A DNA stretch of 64,000 nt from Anadara kagoshimensis (lineage: Eukaryota; Mollusca; Bivalvia; Arcoida; Arcidae): contig CM037868.1 of NCBI GenBank assembly GCA_021292105.1, forward strand, positions 24,307,908-24,371,907, in the 5' to 3' direction. The notes beneath the pieces were generated by a model, which saw nothing but the letters and a program-made list of their open reading frames with translations, did not search any database and was not told where the DNA came from. Positions 1 to 12,400 of this stretch are shown piece by piece. A program made the position numbers and the translations under genes. The stretch's first letter is position 1; each line of letters starts with the position of its first letter.

Positions 1-62
1 CCTGGATACCACATAATCAGTACCACTCAACGTTTTTGTGGAACATTTTGGCTCTGTATCTG

Positions 63-105
<43 letters not shown>

Positions 106-141
106 CTGGCTGTTGGTCGATTGAACGATTGATTGATTGAT

Positions 142-452
142 TAATGTCCCAGTAAATAATATTTCACTTATATCTAGACATCATCAGCTATAGGTGAGGT
201 GGTAGTAATTTTTACCTTTGCAATGCACTCGAGGCAATGGGTGGGTTCTTTAACATGCTATGCCAGTTGTGATACAGGCATCAGTTTTTAGGTCTTTTCC
301 AAAATACCCCTCGACTTTCATTTCTAAATGCAAAGTGCTTGATGAAAGAACAGTCACTACCTATTATCAAGTCTTGGTCAGACCAAGCTGTGGTTTGAAC
401 CTACAACCTCACACATACAGAGCAAACACTCTACCAAAGGAGTTTCTGTAAT
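142..452 (-). mobile_element. tRNA-headed SINE, family B
   Basis: Read on the minus strand it has a decayed tRNA-like head (TTGGTAGAGTG with a B-box-like ggtttgaacc), a body with the CAAGCACTT motif, and a tail with AGCTATAG and GATATAAGTGAAATATTC-like sequence. Many relatives occur in the window. Confidence 0.75.
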
Positions 453-639
453 GGTAGAGGGGGAATGCTACTATAGCGAAACAGGAGGTGCTTACCCTTC
501 TGGAGCACCCAGTCTCATTTCCGTGGTGAAAGTACTCATGTTTCACCTAATTTGCCAGTTTCAAAGTATTTTACTTAGCTTTGGGATTTTGGTATGGATT
601 GGTATGGTATGTTTGTTGTTAATTTGATGAACAAACTTG

Positions 640-925
640 GTTGAGTGGTACTGTCACTGGCTTTCTGAGTCAAGGGTTGTGGGTTCGAACCTCACTCAGA
701 ACTTGAAAATATTCTGAGATGATTTTCATCTCCTGCCCATACTAGAGCTGTGATAAGCTCAATATTGAAATAGTGTTTCAGATAAGACTCAAAACCAAGG
801 TTCCGTGTCTTAGTGCATGCTAAAGACACCTCTGTAGAGTTCGAAAAAGAGTTGGCCACCTGTGGCTGCTACAGAGGACGCTTACAACCAGCAGTGATTA
901 AAACAAACTGAGCAAAGTAGTTACA
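640..925 (+). mobile_element. SINE, family D
   Basis: The head is GGTTGAGTGGTACTGTCACT, with a B-box-like gggttcgaacct. The body ends in a TCTGTAGAGTTCGAAAAAG-like stretch and CTACAGAGGACGCTTACAAC. Copies recur at 1118 (+) and 61620 (-). Confidence 0.7.
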
Positions 926-957
926 GTGTAACCATGATTCTTTGTTTGTTTATATAG

Positions 958-3900
958 AGCTCATGAAGAGGCGAATGCAGCCAGAAAATTAACAACGGAA
1001 CAGCGACGAGATAAAAAAATGAAAAAGATCAAGGAAGATACATCATTAGGTGTTCATGTGTCTGTTTACAGGTAATTAGATACTATACTCACATGGGAGG
1101 CGGGGGGGGGGGGGGGGGCATGGCTGAGTAGTACTGTCACTGGCTTTCAAAGTAAAGGGATGTTTGGGTTTGAACATCACTCAGGACTTTGAAATTTTCT
1201 TAGATGACTTTCATCTGCTGCCCATACTAGAGCTGTAAAAAGCTTATTTCTAGAACAGTTTTTTTTGGGATGATATTCCAAACTTTTCTCAGCACAAGGT
1301 AAAGACACCTCTGTAGAGTTTTTAAAAAAAAAGTAGGCCACCTGTTACCCTGTGTTCGCTACAGAGGACACTTACAACTGAAAGGGATTGAAACAGACTG
1401 AGCAAGATCATAAGAATAAGAAAGTACACAGAACTTTTTTTTGATATTTTGAATAAAAGGTTATGTAAAGTGTTTGATGAAATACAACTTATAAAGTTAA
1501 CCATTCGAAAGTATGAAAATAAACAATTTTACAGTCCAACCTGCCTTAATGGCCACCTCTATATAAGGGTCACCTGCTTATAAAGGCCAGTAAAATTGTA
1601 TCCCAATTGCTCTTTATTCATAAGATTTGCACTTGTTTAATGACGGGTTTGACGGTACATGGGAACAACATGTAAGTTTTACCCAATTTTAAATTTCTCT
1701 TGAAATGGACACTAGCTTAACCACAAAACCATGATCAATGTTGGTTCTTTGGCCCAAGATTTGTAAAATTGTGCATCATAGTTTTTGAGAAATTCTCTAG
1801 ACAGGAAGTGTCTGGATGGAAGAACAGAAGATTGAATTTAATATACAGTCCAACCTGCCTTAAAGGGCACCTCTATATAAGGGTCACCTGCTTATAAAGG
1901 CCAGTAGAATTGTAACCCAACTTTTCTTTATTCATATTATTTGAACCTGTATATAAAGGCCACCTGCCCATAAAGACCACTTTTGCTATTCCCTTGGGTG
2001 GCCTTTATAGACAGGTTTGACAGTACCCTCTTTTATTGACAATCTAATAATAATTGATAATTTAATATACCCCTCTTTGTTGACAATCTGGGATAAAAAA
2101 AAAAAGAAAACAAAAATTCTGCAGAAAATAACAACACTCCCAGGAGATACACGTCATGAACCTGATTTGGTTTGCTCATTTTACTTGAAGATTGACCCTC
2201 TGAACTTAAGTGTGAATGACAAAATTGTCAGGGGATCCTTATTGTTATTATTTCAGAATAAGAGATCTCACAAATCCAGCCAAAAAATTCAAGATTGAAG
2301 CCAATTCTAACCAGCTATTAATGACTGGTCTAGTTGTCATGTACAAAGACTGTAATGTTGTGGTTGTGGAAGGAGGTAAGTTTCCATGGTTACCAGAAAT
2401 GCACAACTAGATAATTGCCATGGTTACCAGTGTTGCTTGACTAGATAGTTATTATGGTGACCAATTTAGTATGTTTGGATAGTTGCCATGGTAATAAGTA
2501 ATCTTTGATTCCCATCTAGACAATTTATTAAGATTGAAAGCAACGTTGTACTTGTGGAATAAAGATAGTTGTTGTGGTAACTTGTAATGATTAACAATAT
2601 TTGTGCACATGTTGTCATGGAAACCATTCATACTCTTGGGGTTGTGGTGGGGGGGGGGGGGGGGGGGGGTTGGAGTTGTCTTATTTGAAATGATAACTAT
2701 TAGGGGTGGTTCAGTCAGCTTCTGCTATCCACAGGACCATTCAGAAGAGACCTTAAATTCTATGCACTGTGTCACGACATGTGTGGCATGCTAAAGATTA
2801 GAAACCCCTCTGCAAATTGCCCTGAGCATACTGCAAAGGTCATAATTTCTGCCATTATTTAATAGCTGGTGACATCTCAACATAAGTGAAATATTCTTGA
2901 CTGGGGCATAATGTAATCATGTAACCATGTAATCAATCAATAAATCTTTAATATTTACATTTGTTTAAGACCAGATGGCAGTTATAGGAGTATAAATGTC
3001 ATTGTTAATGTGACGTCATCATCTTTTCCCTGCGGCTATACGAGTGACGTCATTGGTTGACTGTTCAAGAGATTGGAAATACATGTCGTACACGACAGTG
3101 TTTTAAAGTTTTTTAGAATTAAAATACCAGAATAAGATATTCAAAATATGGGAAATGTAAATATAACCATTGAACTGTCTAGAAATAGCGTTTAACACGC
3201 ATTATTCAGTTTGCTTTGCACGGCAATTGCAGTTATAGCACTATAAACACCATTTCTACACAGTTCAATGGTCAATTGTAATATTTCAGGTCCAAAACAA
3301 CAGAGAAAATTCCGTAGGTTAATACTTCATCGTATCAAATGGGAGGAAGATAAACAAAAGAAATCAAAAGACGACGGTAAGTTAATAAAAATAAAAAATA
3401 AAGGTTTTATTACTACCCATGTAATGTCACAAAAAACCTCCACAGATCAACTTTGACCAGTTGGTAGAGTGCTCTCTTCATTTGTAAGAGGTTGTGGTTT
3501 CAAACCCAAGCCAGGTCTGACCAATATTTGAAAATAGGTAGCGACTATTCTTTCATCAAGCACTTGGCATTTATTAATGAAAGTTAGAGGATCATTCTGA
3601 AGAGACCTAAAAAATTGATGCACTTTGCCCCTGAGCACACTACATTGCAAAAGGTAAAAATTTCTGCCACTTCAAATTATAGCTGGTGACATCTTGATAT
3701 AAAGAAATATTCTTGTCTGTAACATAAAACCTCATTCAATCAATCCACTGATCAACTCACTGTCATATTCATGCAGTGGCTGTGTAGTCTAAAGCTCTGC
3801 CTCTTACAACCTAGGTTTGAATCCATCTTCTTGCGAGTTCTCTTGCTGTAGTTTGATGATTTTTCTCCAGACACTCATATTTCCTCTACAACACCAGAAC

Positions 3901-5477
3901 TGACTGTCCCAATATATATATATGAAAGAATCTTGACTGGGATGTACACCACCTTTTCTCCAATTCACTTAGTGGACTTAACTAAGCTTATAAAACTTTA
4001 CTGTATTTAAATTTTATGCATAAATATTTTTGTTATGTTTTTTTAGATGACAGTGATGCAGAGGAAGACGACATTAAAACTAACAAATGTGTCCTGGTTT
4101 GGGAGGTAGGGTTTTATAAACTCTTAAACGTACAGTATACAGTGATTGTGTATAATCTGAATCTATAGACCTCAATGGTCAAATGCTTGCAGATCACAGC
4201 AAAACTCGTCAGTTGGCTTGCTCTGTAAGCTCTTAAATGGATACAGACCACTGCGGTAGCTCAGTTGGTAGAGTGCTTGCTCCATAATTTGGAGGTCATG
4301 GGTTTGAACCCCAATCGGGTCTGTCCAAAGACTTTAAAGTGGGTTCTCTCACCAAGCACCGGGCATTACGAAATGAAAGTCATGGTTCTTTTAGATGGGA
4401 ACTTACAATAAACGATGTCCCATGTCACAGTAGGGGTAGCACGATAAAGAACCCTGCTGTATAATGCCATCAGTGCAATGCACAGGCAAAATTTCTGCAG
4501 CTTCGTCTATAGCTGGCAACGTCCCGATACAAGTGATATATTCTTGCGTGGGGCATAAAAAACCATAACTCAATTCAATTCTTAAATGGATACAGTAAAT
4601 ATGTGTTTTCTTAATCCAGAGAAGTTGATGGTTAAGTACACTAAAGCACATGATTATGGATGACAATGGCTCTGAATGTCTAGGTTGGAATCACTCTAGG
4701 GTAGATTCTAACGAAAAAAAGCTTGTTGGTTCACTTGATTCATGGTTGGTGATTTTCTCTGGGTATTGGATCACAATGCCTCTGAATGTCTAGGTTAGAA
4801 TCCCACAAGGGCAGATAGTGAGAAATAGCTTGTTGGTTCACTTACTTAATGGTTTATGGTTTTCTCTTGCTATTCCAGTTTCCTCCACCATTTCAGAACT
4901 GACTGCCTTGATATAATAGAAAGAGTCTTGGTTGTGGTGTAAAACACCATTACTTCACTCCACATTATGAAAAGCTGAATAAATTGTGATATAAAACAAC
5001 ATTCAATCCTTCAACCTTCCTTCTATAATTGGTCTAAATCAAAAACAAACTTATCAATCCATGTCCAAACCACAATCCAAAAGCACAGTAAAAACCTTGA
5101 AGCTGGCAAATTACTGAGTCGGTTAAACATGTGAACTTCCACCAGAAAAGTGAGGCTGGGTGCTCATGGAACTATGGGACATCAAATATATCCAGAGTAA
5201 TACTGGATACAGAGACATTATACTTAACCATTGAACTGTCTAGAAATGGCCTTTATATTGTTATAACTTTAATTAGCCTGCAAAGCAACTGAATATTGTT
5301 TTTTTCTATATTTTTCAGGGCACAACAAAAACAAGGGCATTTCAAGAAATAAAGTTTAAAGTGTGTCCTACAGAAGTATTTGCAAGAGAACAGTTTAAAA
5401 AATTTGGTGTTGAACATTATTGGGATTTAGCATTCAGTGGTGCCGTGTTAGAAACTACGGGCGAGGATGATTTATGA
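958..5477 (+). CDS. PRPF3: PRPF3, U4/U6 small nuclear ribonucleoprotein Prp3 (3' part only)
   Basis: Five exons (958-1071, 2257-2375, 3290-3376, 4047-4105, 5319-5477) join in phase into about 178 C-terminal residues ending in TGA. All introns are GT-AG. The peptide carries hallmarks of Prp3: [12 protein letters not shown] at its start, then [24 protein letters not shown], an acidic linker and [11 protein letters not shown], finishing with EHYWDLA near the C-terminus. This covers the end of the PRP3 domain and the C-terminal DUF1115 fold. Prp3 is a nuclear splicing factor that holds the U4/U6 duplex in the tri-snRNP; the C-terminal fold contacts U6 RNA. The acceptor of the first visible exon is either 956-957 or 958-959 (TATATAGAG). 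Exons encoding roughly the first two thirds of the protein lie upstream of the window. The next gene is convergent, with its stop at 6470. Confidence 0.96.
1102..1118. repeat. poly-G tract (17 G)
   Basis: An uninterrupted G run lies in a PRPF3 intron, 31 bases after an exon donor. It could form a quadruplex in DNA or pre-mRNA. Confidence 0.85.
1118..1410 (+). mobile_element. SINE, family D
   Basis: A second copy of the GCTGAGTAGTACTGTCACTG-headed SINE in the PRPF3 intron, abutting the poly-G tract. Confidence 0.7.
1530..1658. mobile_element. Palindromic MITE with TACAGTC ends
   Basis: The ends are inverted copies of TACAGTCMAACCTG. The body contains GGCCACCTCTATATAAGGG-like and CAATTG...TTTATTCAT segments. 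It is the shortened first member of a family of about a dozen in this window. TA target duplication is shown by the copy at 48056. Confidence 0.8.
1844..2026. mobile_element. Palindromic MITE with TACAGTC ends
   Basis: A full-length copy (183 bp) with inverted ends TACAGTCCAACCTGCC and GACAGGTTTGACAGTA in the PRPF3 intron. Confidence 0.85.
2376..2520. repeat. Degenerate repeat starting at a PRPF3 splice donor
   Basis: Imperfect units of about 55 bases built on TTGCCATGGTTACCAG begin directly at the GT of the exon ending at 2375 and fade over 150 bases. This resembles, more weakly, the exon-edge repeats of the other genes. Confidence 0.5.
2649..2669. repeat. poly-G tract (21 G)
   Basis: A run of 21 G lies in a PRPF3 intron and is followed by a SINE family B tail (2733-2945). 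Confidence 0.85.
3163..3275. mobile_element. Short palindromic MITE (CCATTGAACTGT ends)
   Basis: The inverted ends are ACCATTGAACTGTCTAGAAA and its imperfect complement, around an internal TTTGCTTTGCACGGCAATTG. Its right end touches the PRPF3 exon acceptor at 3289. A half copy is at 5226-5300 and a full copy at 63568-63735. Confidence 0.7.
3443..3742 (+). mobile_element. tRNA-headed SINE, family B
   Basis: The head is CAGTTGGTAGAGTGCTC with B-box-like gtggtttcaaacc. The tail ends with AATATTCTTGTCTGTAACA. It lies in a PRPF3 intron. Confidence 0.75.
4248..4583 (+). mobile_element. tRNA-headed SINE, family B (well-preserved head)
   Basis: The head GCGGTAGCTCAGTTGGTAGA with B box GGGTTTGAACCCC is the clearest tRNA-like promoter pair of the family here. 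The body runs through CACCAAGCACCGGGCATTA to a tail ending near ATTCAATTC. It is not a functional tRNA, since the acceptor stem and cloverleaf do not pair. Confidence 0.8.
5050..5222 (+). repeat. Dispersed repeat C
   Basis: This segment (CCACAATCCAAAAGCACAGT to ATACTGGATACAGAGACATT) recurs at 15262, 16905 and 35450 on the plus strand and reversed at 476, 7590, 9605 and 42965. Its nature is not established; it may be a non-autonomous transposon. Confidence 0.6.
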
Positions 5478-6469
5478 CCTTGACCTCATCCTTGACCTTT
5501 GAACTCACCCTCAAAATATCTTCTAGTATCAGGCACATTGTTATATTTTTTAAATAGTCCAGTAACTGCCTGGTAAAGAAGATTTATTAATTATGATCTG
5601 ATAATTCAGAGAAAGAGAGGGGTGGATGGCAAAAGCCTTATTTGCAGGAATAAATTGTTCCTAAATTAACCCACTAATCCAAAACAAAGGCCATTGCAAT
5701 TGGTCCAGGAGCAGTTTCCTGCACAAATTTTACTGGTTCCTTGGACTAGGGGCAGGAAAATCATAAAGGTCCAAGAGCTAAGAATAGTGGTCCTGCTGGA
5801 CCCATAATAAGTGGGATTTTATTGCTTTGATTTGGTCATCAAAATTGAAGTGGCTAACTCAAATAAAATATTATGTAAAAAAAATTTGTTATATATCATT
5901 TTTATTATGCTGAAAAATTTTGATGTTCCCTTTAGACATTTTACTGCACCCAAGTCATAATGTAACAATAGGGTGTTACCAGTTCACCATGTGATTTTAC
6001 CCCTTAAAGTTGATGAGGAACATTTTGGAAAACATAAGACAAGAATTCAGCATTGTCCAGCATATATACTGACACCTTGTTCAAAAATTATAATTTGAGA
6101 GCAGAACCTGCTGCTCTACAGGGTACCTGTTTAATGAGGCTGTATGCTGTACCACGTGATCAATACCACTGAAAGTTTGTGTGGAAAGTCTTGAAAAATG
6201 TCACAAATTTGCAGAATAATGTTGTTTTTTACAGTAAAATATCATCTTCTGTGATTCCATATCCATTGGAAATAAGTGTTCCACCCAAGTGTTAGAGGGT
6301 ATCACCAGAGATGTATATATATACGCCTCTGATAACCGTGTCTGGTAATATACGTCTCTGGTATCACGTGGTACAGTGGCAAACCTTATTTCTTTACTAT
6401 ACTCCAAAATTAAAAATTTACACTTAAAACAAAAATCTTTGCCAGATTGAGGTTTTGTTGTTACCAAGG
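5478..6469. other. Convergent 3' flanks of PRPF3 and the receptor-like gene
   Basis: No coding sequence is seen. The first 45 bases after the PRPF3 stop carry three TGACCT-type half sites. An inverted-repeat fragment spans 6140-6410, with TACCACGTGATC at one end and GATCACGTGGTA-like sequence at the other, related to the element at 52165-52358. Confidence 0.5.
5649..5654 (+). promoter_or_regulatory. candidate PRPF3 polyadenylation signal
   Basis: AATAAA lies 172 bases after the PRPF3 stop codon. A second AATAAA is at 5872-5877. Either could end the transcript; the sequence alone does not decide. Confidence 0.4.
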
Positions 6470-9400
6470 TTACAGTCGCTCTGCAACTGTTGATTGTTGT
6501 GTATTCAATACGTTCTTGTCAATCACAATATGAATTTTCCCATCTTTACTTTCACGAATGGTATCAAACTGCGAAGAACAAAATGTCTGTCTGGATACAT
6601 TATCATCATTGTAGTACCACTGTTCTCCTTCCGCTAGTAATATTAATACATGGTCCGAGAAGGCAAATAGTCCCTCGTCGTCCTCAATCTCAGTACCGTC
6701 AGACTCCAAAACTAATCGGGTTTTACCCGTTATTTTAAATTTTTCTGCACCTAGAAACAAACAGTAATAAAAATTTATTTATTGATTGAATGGAGTTTTA
6801 TGCCCAAGCCAGGAATAAATTACTTTTATCGAGATGTTATCAGCTATATGTAATTTGGCAGAAATTTTTACCTTTGCAGTGTGCCCAGGACCCCAGGGGA
6901 ATATGCAGAGGGGCGACACAGGACATCAGTATTTAAGGTCTTTTACGAAGAACACCGTGAGTTTCATTTGTACATGTATATGCCAAGCGCTTGGTGAAAA
7001 AACAGTCTTGGATAGACAAAGTTCGGGGTGAGAACCCACCATCTCCTACATATGGAGAGCGTACTATACCAATTGAAATCCTGCTGTAGTAATAATAAAG
7101 ATTTAGGAAAAAATTCCAAAGATTTATGATTACACCTGCAATATTATTGTGTTTAGTGGGATAAATAAGAATCTCCCTATCTCCGCGTCGACTTGTCTGT
7201 CTGGTCATCTGTATCAATAAAGTGTCTGCTCCATATCTTGAATGGATGGATTTTGATCAAACTTGGAACAAATGCAAACCAATATGAAACGATTTGTCAC
7301 AGATCAAATTATGGTGCATGGACCAATGGTCAAAGTCACAAGGTCAAATCTGTTATTTCAGTAATGTTAGGGATGGGGGAATTATTTGCCTCTCAAAAGA
7401 CTCTTCTAGTGTTAGTCTGCATACTTTGGTGCACCGAATGTTGTAAATTATAAGTGCATGTTGTTATGGTACATATTCTTACAAGAATTTTATTACCATC
7501 ATCTCAATATTGTTGATAAGTATCATGTGGTGGTGTCCAGCAATACCCTTGATATATTTGATGTCCGATGTCCCTTTCACTCTCAAAGTTATGGGTGTAG
7601 CTAGCTAAACAGGAGGTGCTTACCCTTCCAGAGCACTGGCCTCGCTTCCCTTGTGACAGTTCATGCCTTTAACCTAATTTGTCAGCTTCAAAGTTTTTAA
7701 TTTGCTTTGGGATTGCTATTTCAACATGGATTAGTTTGTTTTGATTCTGTTATTGTAGCCAAAAATAACACTATGGAACCCATTTTGATCGGTGGGACTT
7801 GTTCGGACTTTTTAGCATTTCATTGCAATTTATCTTTGAAGTGCATTATCGTATTGATATTTTTCTAAGAATTGACAATAACAAATTATAAATATAAATA
7901 GCCAATGACACAGCCACTCCAAACAAACAAATATTCCTGTCACGTTTCATATAGATCTGTTAAATTGTTTTCGAAACATGTGGTCGAAAATCAATGGATA
8001 AACTTAAAGTAAAATATATTACCCCACTTTTTTGGGGGGGTGGGGGTTGGCAATATAGTAACTGTAATGTCCAAGTTTGGTGTTGTTTTGTATTTTCTTT
8101 AAGACTTGCCTTTTGATTTGAGTTCTGACAGTGTACAGGCAGCAACTAATTTCTTCTGGGTCCGATCTACAGTCCATAACTTAAAGATTTTCCTGAAAAT
8201 AAGATTGTATTTTTTATACTTATCAAATTTTTTATTTTTATCATTTATTTTCAATTACAGTCAAACCTACCTTTAAGGCCACCTCTACATACAGGTCACC
8301 TGCTTTTAAAGGCCAGTAAAATTTTATCCCAATTGTTCTATATATATATGTTATTTAAAACCTCTATATAAGGACCACCTGTCCATAAAGTCCACTTTTA
8401 CGGGTTCCATTGGGTGGCCTTTATAGACAAATTTGACTGTATAAGAAAATTTTAATTATAAAAAATGGTAATTACCGGTATCAATAATTTCTAATTATTT
8501 ATAATTATCCGAGTGTTCAATCCAGTAATGAAGTGGTTGGGGCCATCCTTAAGCTTGCTCAGGTGTTCGAAAAATAGGGGCCATGTTTTTAAAAACTGTG
8601 TTGACGCTACAGTATATCCGTATTAAGTTATAGAAAAATATGAACAAGAAAGAAATAAATCTGGATTTATTTAAAACTTAACTACGGCTAAAAGGATGGA
8701 TGGACTGGGGGTTGCCCCACAGACAACAGCCATTTGTATTTTGATGGGACATTAGTATGAGGTCAATGCTGCAAGGGTCTCTCAGATTGAACACTGTAAT
8801 TTATGAACTGATAACCGTGTTCCGGTTGCACACTCTTAATAAAAATTAGAATTGATAAAAATGCAAAATCATCATAAAAATAGCCATCATTGATATTAGT
8901 ATTAAAAAAAATGAATTTGATTTATTGAAAATTTAGAAGGAATGGCCGCATCGTCTCGTGTGGATCTTGGTGGCCGAATTGTATAAATTGCAAACTTAAA
9001 GATCACGGCGCTTCCTACCACCTAGGGTAAAGTCCTAGTCCCACAGATCTCAAGAGTGAGAAAATTTGTCAGTGGTATTTCTCGGGGTTCCCCTACCATC
9101 CAGAACTGATCATCTTGATACTTGTAAAATTTGTTGAAATTGTCGGAAATTTAAATCTACATGTGGACTGTCAGTCAATATACGGACCGATATAAGTAAA
9201 AGAATATAGACTGGGGCATAAGACATCATTATTGCACGCCACTCCACTCCATATTGCCTATGTATACGTAAACGTATTTATTTTCGCAATGTACTAATTT
9301 TCGCGTATTTCGCGGTTGTTTGTTTTGCGCGAAAATTATATTAGGCTTATTGTATTATAGTGCATATTTCAAAAACGCAAAAATTAAACTACGCGGATAT

Positions 9401-12400
9401 GTCCAAATTTCTATACCGCGAATATAAATACACACGAAATTAAATACGTTTACAGTATCTTGGGTTCGTATTGTCCTGACAATTTCTTTAAAAAGTTCGC
9501 TGGTAGTGCATAAGCCACATTTGTTAATAAAAACAGGTAAATAAAACCGGTGTTTTTATTTTTTCAAAAAAAAAAAATATTGTTTAAGCCTAGGCTTATC
9601 AAGGCCCTCAAAAAGTTTTATGGCCGTCATCACAGTATTTTTGACAAGTTTGGTGTCTCTGTGTCCAATATTGCCTTGGATATATTTGACGTCTCATAGT
9701 TCCATGTTCATTTCACACAATTTTGATTACACACGTGGCGGGTGTAGCTAGCTAAACAGGTGGTGCTTACTGTTCCTGAGCACCCGGCCTTACTTCCCTG
9801 GTGGAAGTTCACGTGTCTTACCTAACTTGTCCGTTCCAAAGTTTTTACTTTGCTTCTGGATTGTGATTCGGACATGGATTAGTATGTTTGTTTTTGATTA
9901 AGACAAACTAATCTGGTTTTTTGTTGTACTTACTCGGCTGCGTAATTGTTAAGTCCATAAAATGGCGTTTCTCTCTCCGATTTAGAATTCTGTAGAGGTA
10001 TTTCGCTTGTAAATGTACTAAAATTAAACAAAACAACGAGTTATAACTGATGAAATAGGATGATATTTCAAGTGCTCCCCAAAAGGAACCCCAACTGGGG
10101 GAAACCCCCAACCATGTGCATGGTCAAAAACGAGCAAACAATTATGCATATACACCACCCAAAGATTGTTACTATGAAGTTTCATAAAGATCTGTTAAAT
10201 AGTGGCTAAAAAGGAGTAAAACGCTATATATAGCAACTCAACTTCGCCTGGAGGACATAATTAATTTACCATAGTTTTCATTGATGTATAATTATAACTT
10301 AGGGGTGCATCCCAGGGACCACTGATTTTCTGTCTTTTGTAAATTTTTATTGGTGCTCTTACAACTTTGTTTTTGAACAAAACTCAATAAAACTTGATAC
10401 AAGTAATTTTAATGGTAATATCTTGGTCGAGTTTACGTTTCATAACACGCACTTTCTTATTGACAGAGTTATTGCCCTTTGTTGTTTTCTGGATCTCCGC
10501 TATCACTGAACTGACCGTCTCGATATAAGTGACAGAATATCGACTGCTGGCGTAATACACCACTAGTCTGTCATGTGCTACTTTTAATGCATTATTTTGG
10601 AAAATTCAAAATTAGCACAATGCCATGACAACTCGAATAAACAACATATGGTCTATAGCACCGGGTCACAGTGTCTCTCGACGCCAATTTTAAAAATCCA
10701 AATGAAGGTGGATCTAAGTGTGAGATCACTTCTTGTCGTCACTGAACTGACTGTCCCGATATAAGTTGCAGAATATTGACTGGTGGCGTAAATCACAATT
10801 ACTCAACTCGAATAAACACCAAAACCAAGTGTTTGGCAGAAACAGAACAGTATATAGTGTTCTGTTATTGCCAGATTTGCATTATCTCTTCTTCACCATC
10901 GGATCTTTAATTGTTCTTTTGCCTTATCGTAACCTCGCTCCTTCGCCATCGTGTTTTCGCTCTTTTAATTCTTTGCGTTCAGGTTATAATAATCATCATC
11001 ATCATTATCATCATTATGACTTTATTTTTCGAGGGTTGCCTATTTGGACTGGGCTAATCTTGCATAAATAAGGTCCTCCAACATGAATGATTACATATAT
11101 AAATATTTCTTATTTCAGGTCGAAGGAGCGAAGTATCGAATATATATATGCAAATTTGGCCCTAACAGTGACGTCACAGAACGGTCCTTACCTGTCAAAA
11201 CTTGTAGACAGTTGTTTTCTACTTCTTCTGTACACAGACACAGCTAACACAATTATTATAATGATGATAAAACAACATCCTCCAGTAACGGAGCCGGCTA
11301 TGATAGCAACTTTGTTCTGGTCAGTGTTCAAATCGGATCGAGCTGAAATGTAAAACAATGGTCAGTGTGTACTTAAAATAAACGAGGTCCCGTGTCACGG
11401 TGGGCTTGGCACGCTAAAGAACCCTGCTGTATAATGCCATCAGAGTAACGCACAGGCATAATTTCTGCACTTCCGCCTATAGCTGGCGACGTCTCGATAT
11501 AAGTGAAATATTATTGACTGGGACGTTAAACACCATCATTCACTCACTCCCGTAACGGAGCCGGCTATGATAGCTACTTTGTTCTGGTCAGTGTTCAAAT
11601 CAGATCGAGCTAAAATATATAACATTGGTCAGTGTGTACGCCGAATTAACTTCCTTATAATGGCAACAATACAATAATGGACAATGTGTACACCGAATTG
11701 ACTGCAAATGGTAGTAATATAAAAAAATAACATACCGTCATTAAGGCAGATAATTCGGCCTAGGTATTGCGTAGTCAAACAAATACCTGACACCAATCAG
11801 TATATACAATCCAACCTGCCTTAAAGGTCACCTCTATATAAGAACCACCTGCTTATAAAGGCCAATAGAATTGTATCCTAATTGTTCTTTATTCATGTTA
11901 TTTAAACCTGTATGTGAAGGCCAGCTGCCCATAAAGGCCACTTTCAATGGTTCCCTTGGGTGACCTTTACAGACAGGTTTGACTGTAGTTAATGAAACAA
12001 GACAAACACATGCATACTTCTATATACAAACCTGTCTTGACGTCGACTTCCATTGGTATTGCATAACAAATCAAGGAAAAACATAGAGACTTTCTGTAAT
12101 ATGGAATGGTACTACATAACAACATTTGAATTAAATTTCTCAAAAATTCTATGTTGCCTATGACAGAATGGTTTTCAGTGGTGTGGATGCTAAAATTGTA
12201 TCAATTGATGTGAATGACAGATTTTTTTATAGTGGTGTTGGTGTAAGAAAGGTTTCCAGTGGTGTGTGGCGGAATGGTTTCTAGTGATCTGGATAACAGA
12301 ATTGATTCCAGTAGCGTTGATATAGGAATGGAAACCTATGAATGTGGATGACAAAATGGTTTCTAGTAGTGTTGATGTAGAAATGGATTCCTGTGAATGT

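Larger units (their letters stand above)
62..957. other. PRPF3 intron: TTGA microsatellite and SINE sequence
   Basis: This intron holds a (TTGA) tract at 65-142, a reverse-oriented SINE at 142-452, a fragment of dispersed repeat C (476-620, aggtgcttaccctt core) and a second SINE type at 640-925. No coding sequence is seen. Confidence 0.7.

Noticed and set aside
4252..4325. tRNA gene candidates at the heads of SINE copies
   Set aside because: A- and B-box blocks are present but the acceptor and anticodon stems do not pair, and each is continuous with a SINE body.
6470..8192. CIDE-N exons as a separate intracellular gene
   Set aside because: The first CIDE-N exon needs an upstream phase-2 exon, has an acceptor and no start codon, and the membrane-tail exon supplies exactly that phase; RNA evidence could still overturn this.
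9908..10111. Minus-strand frame reading YLYRILNRREKRHF
   Set aside because: The correct frame of this exon, fixed by the membrane exon (phase 2) and the next exon, is the one reading TFTSEIPLQNSK...NNYAAE; the other frame breaks both junctions.
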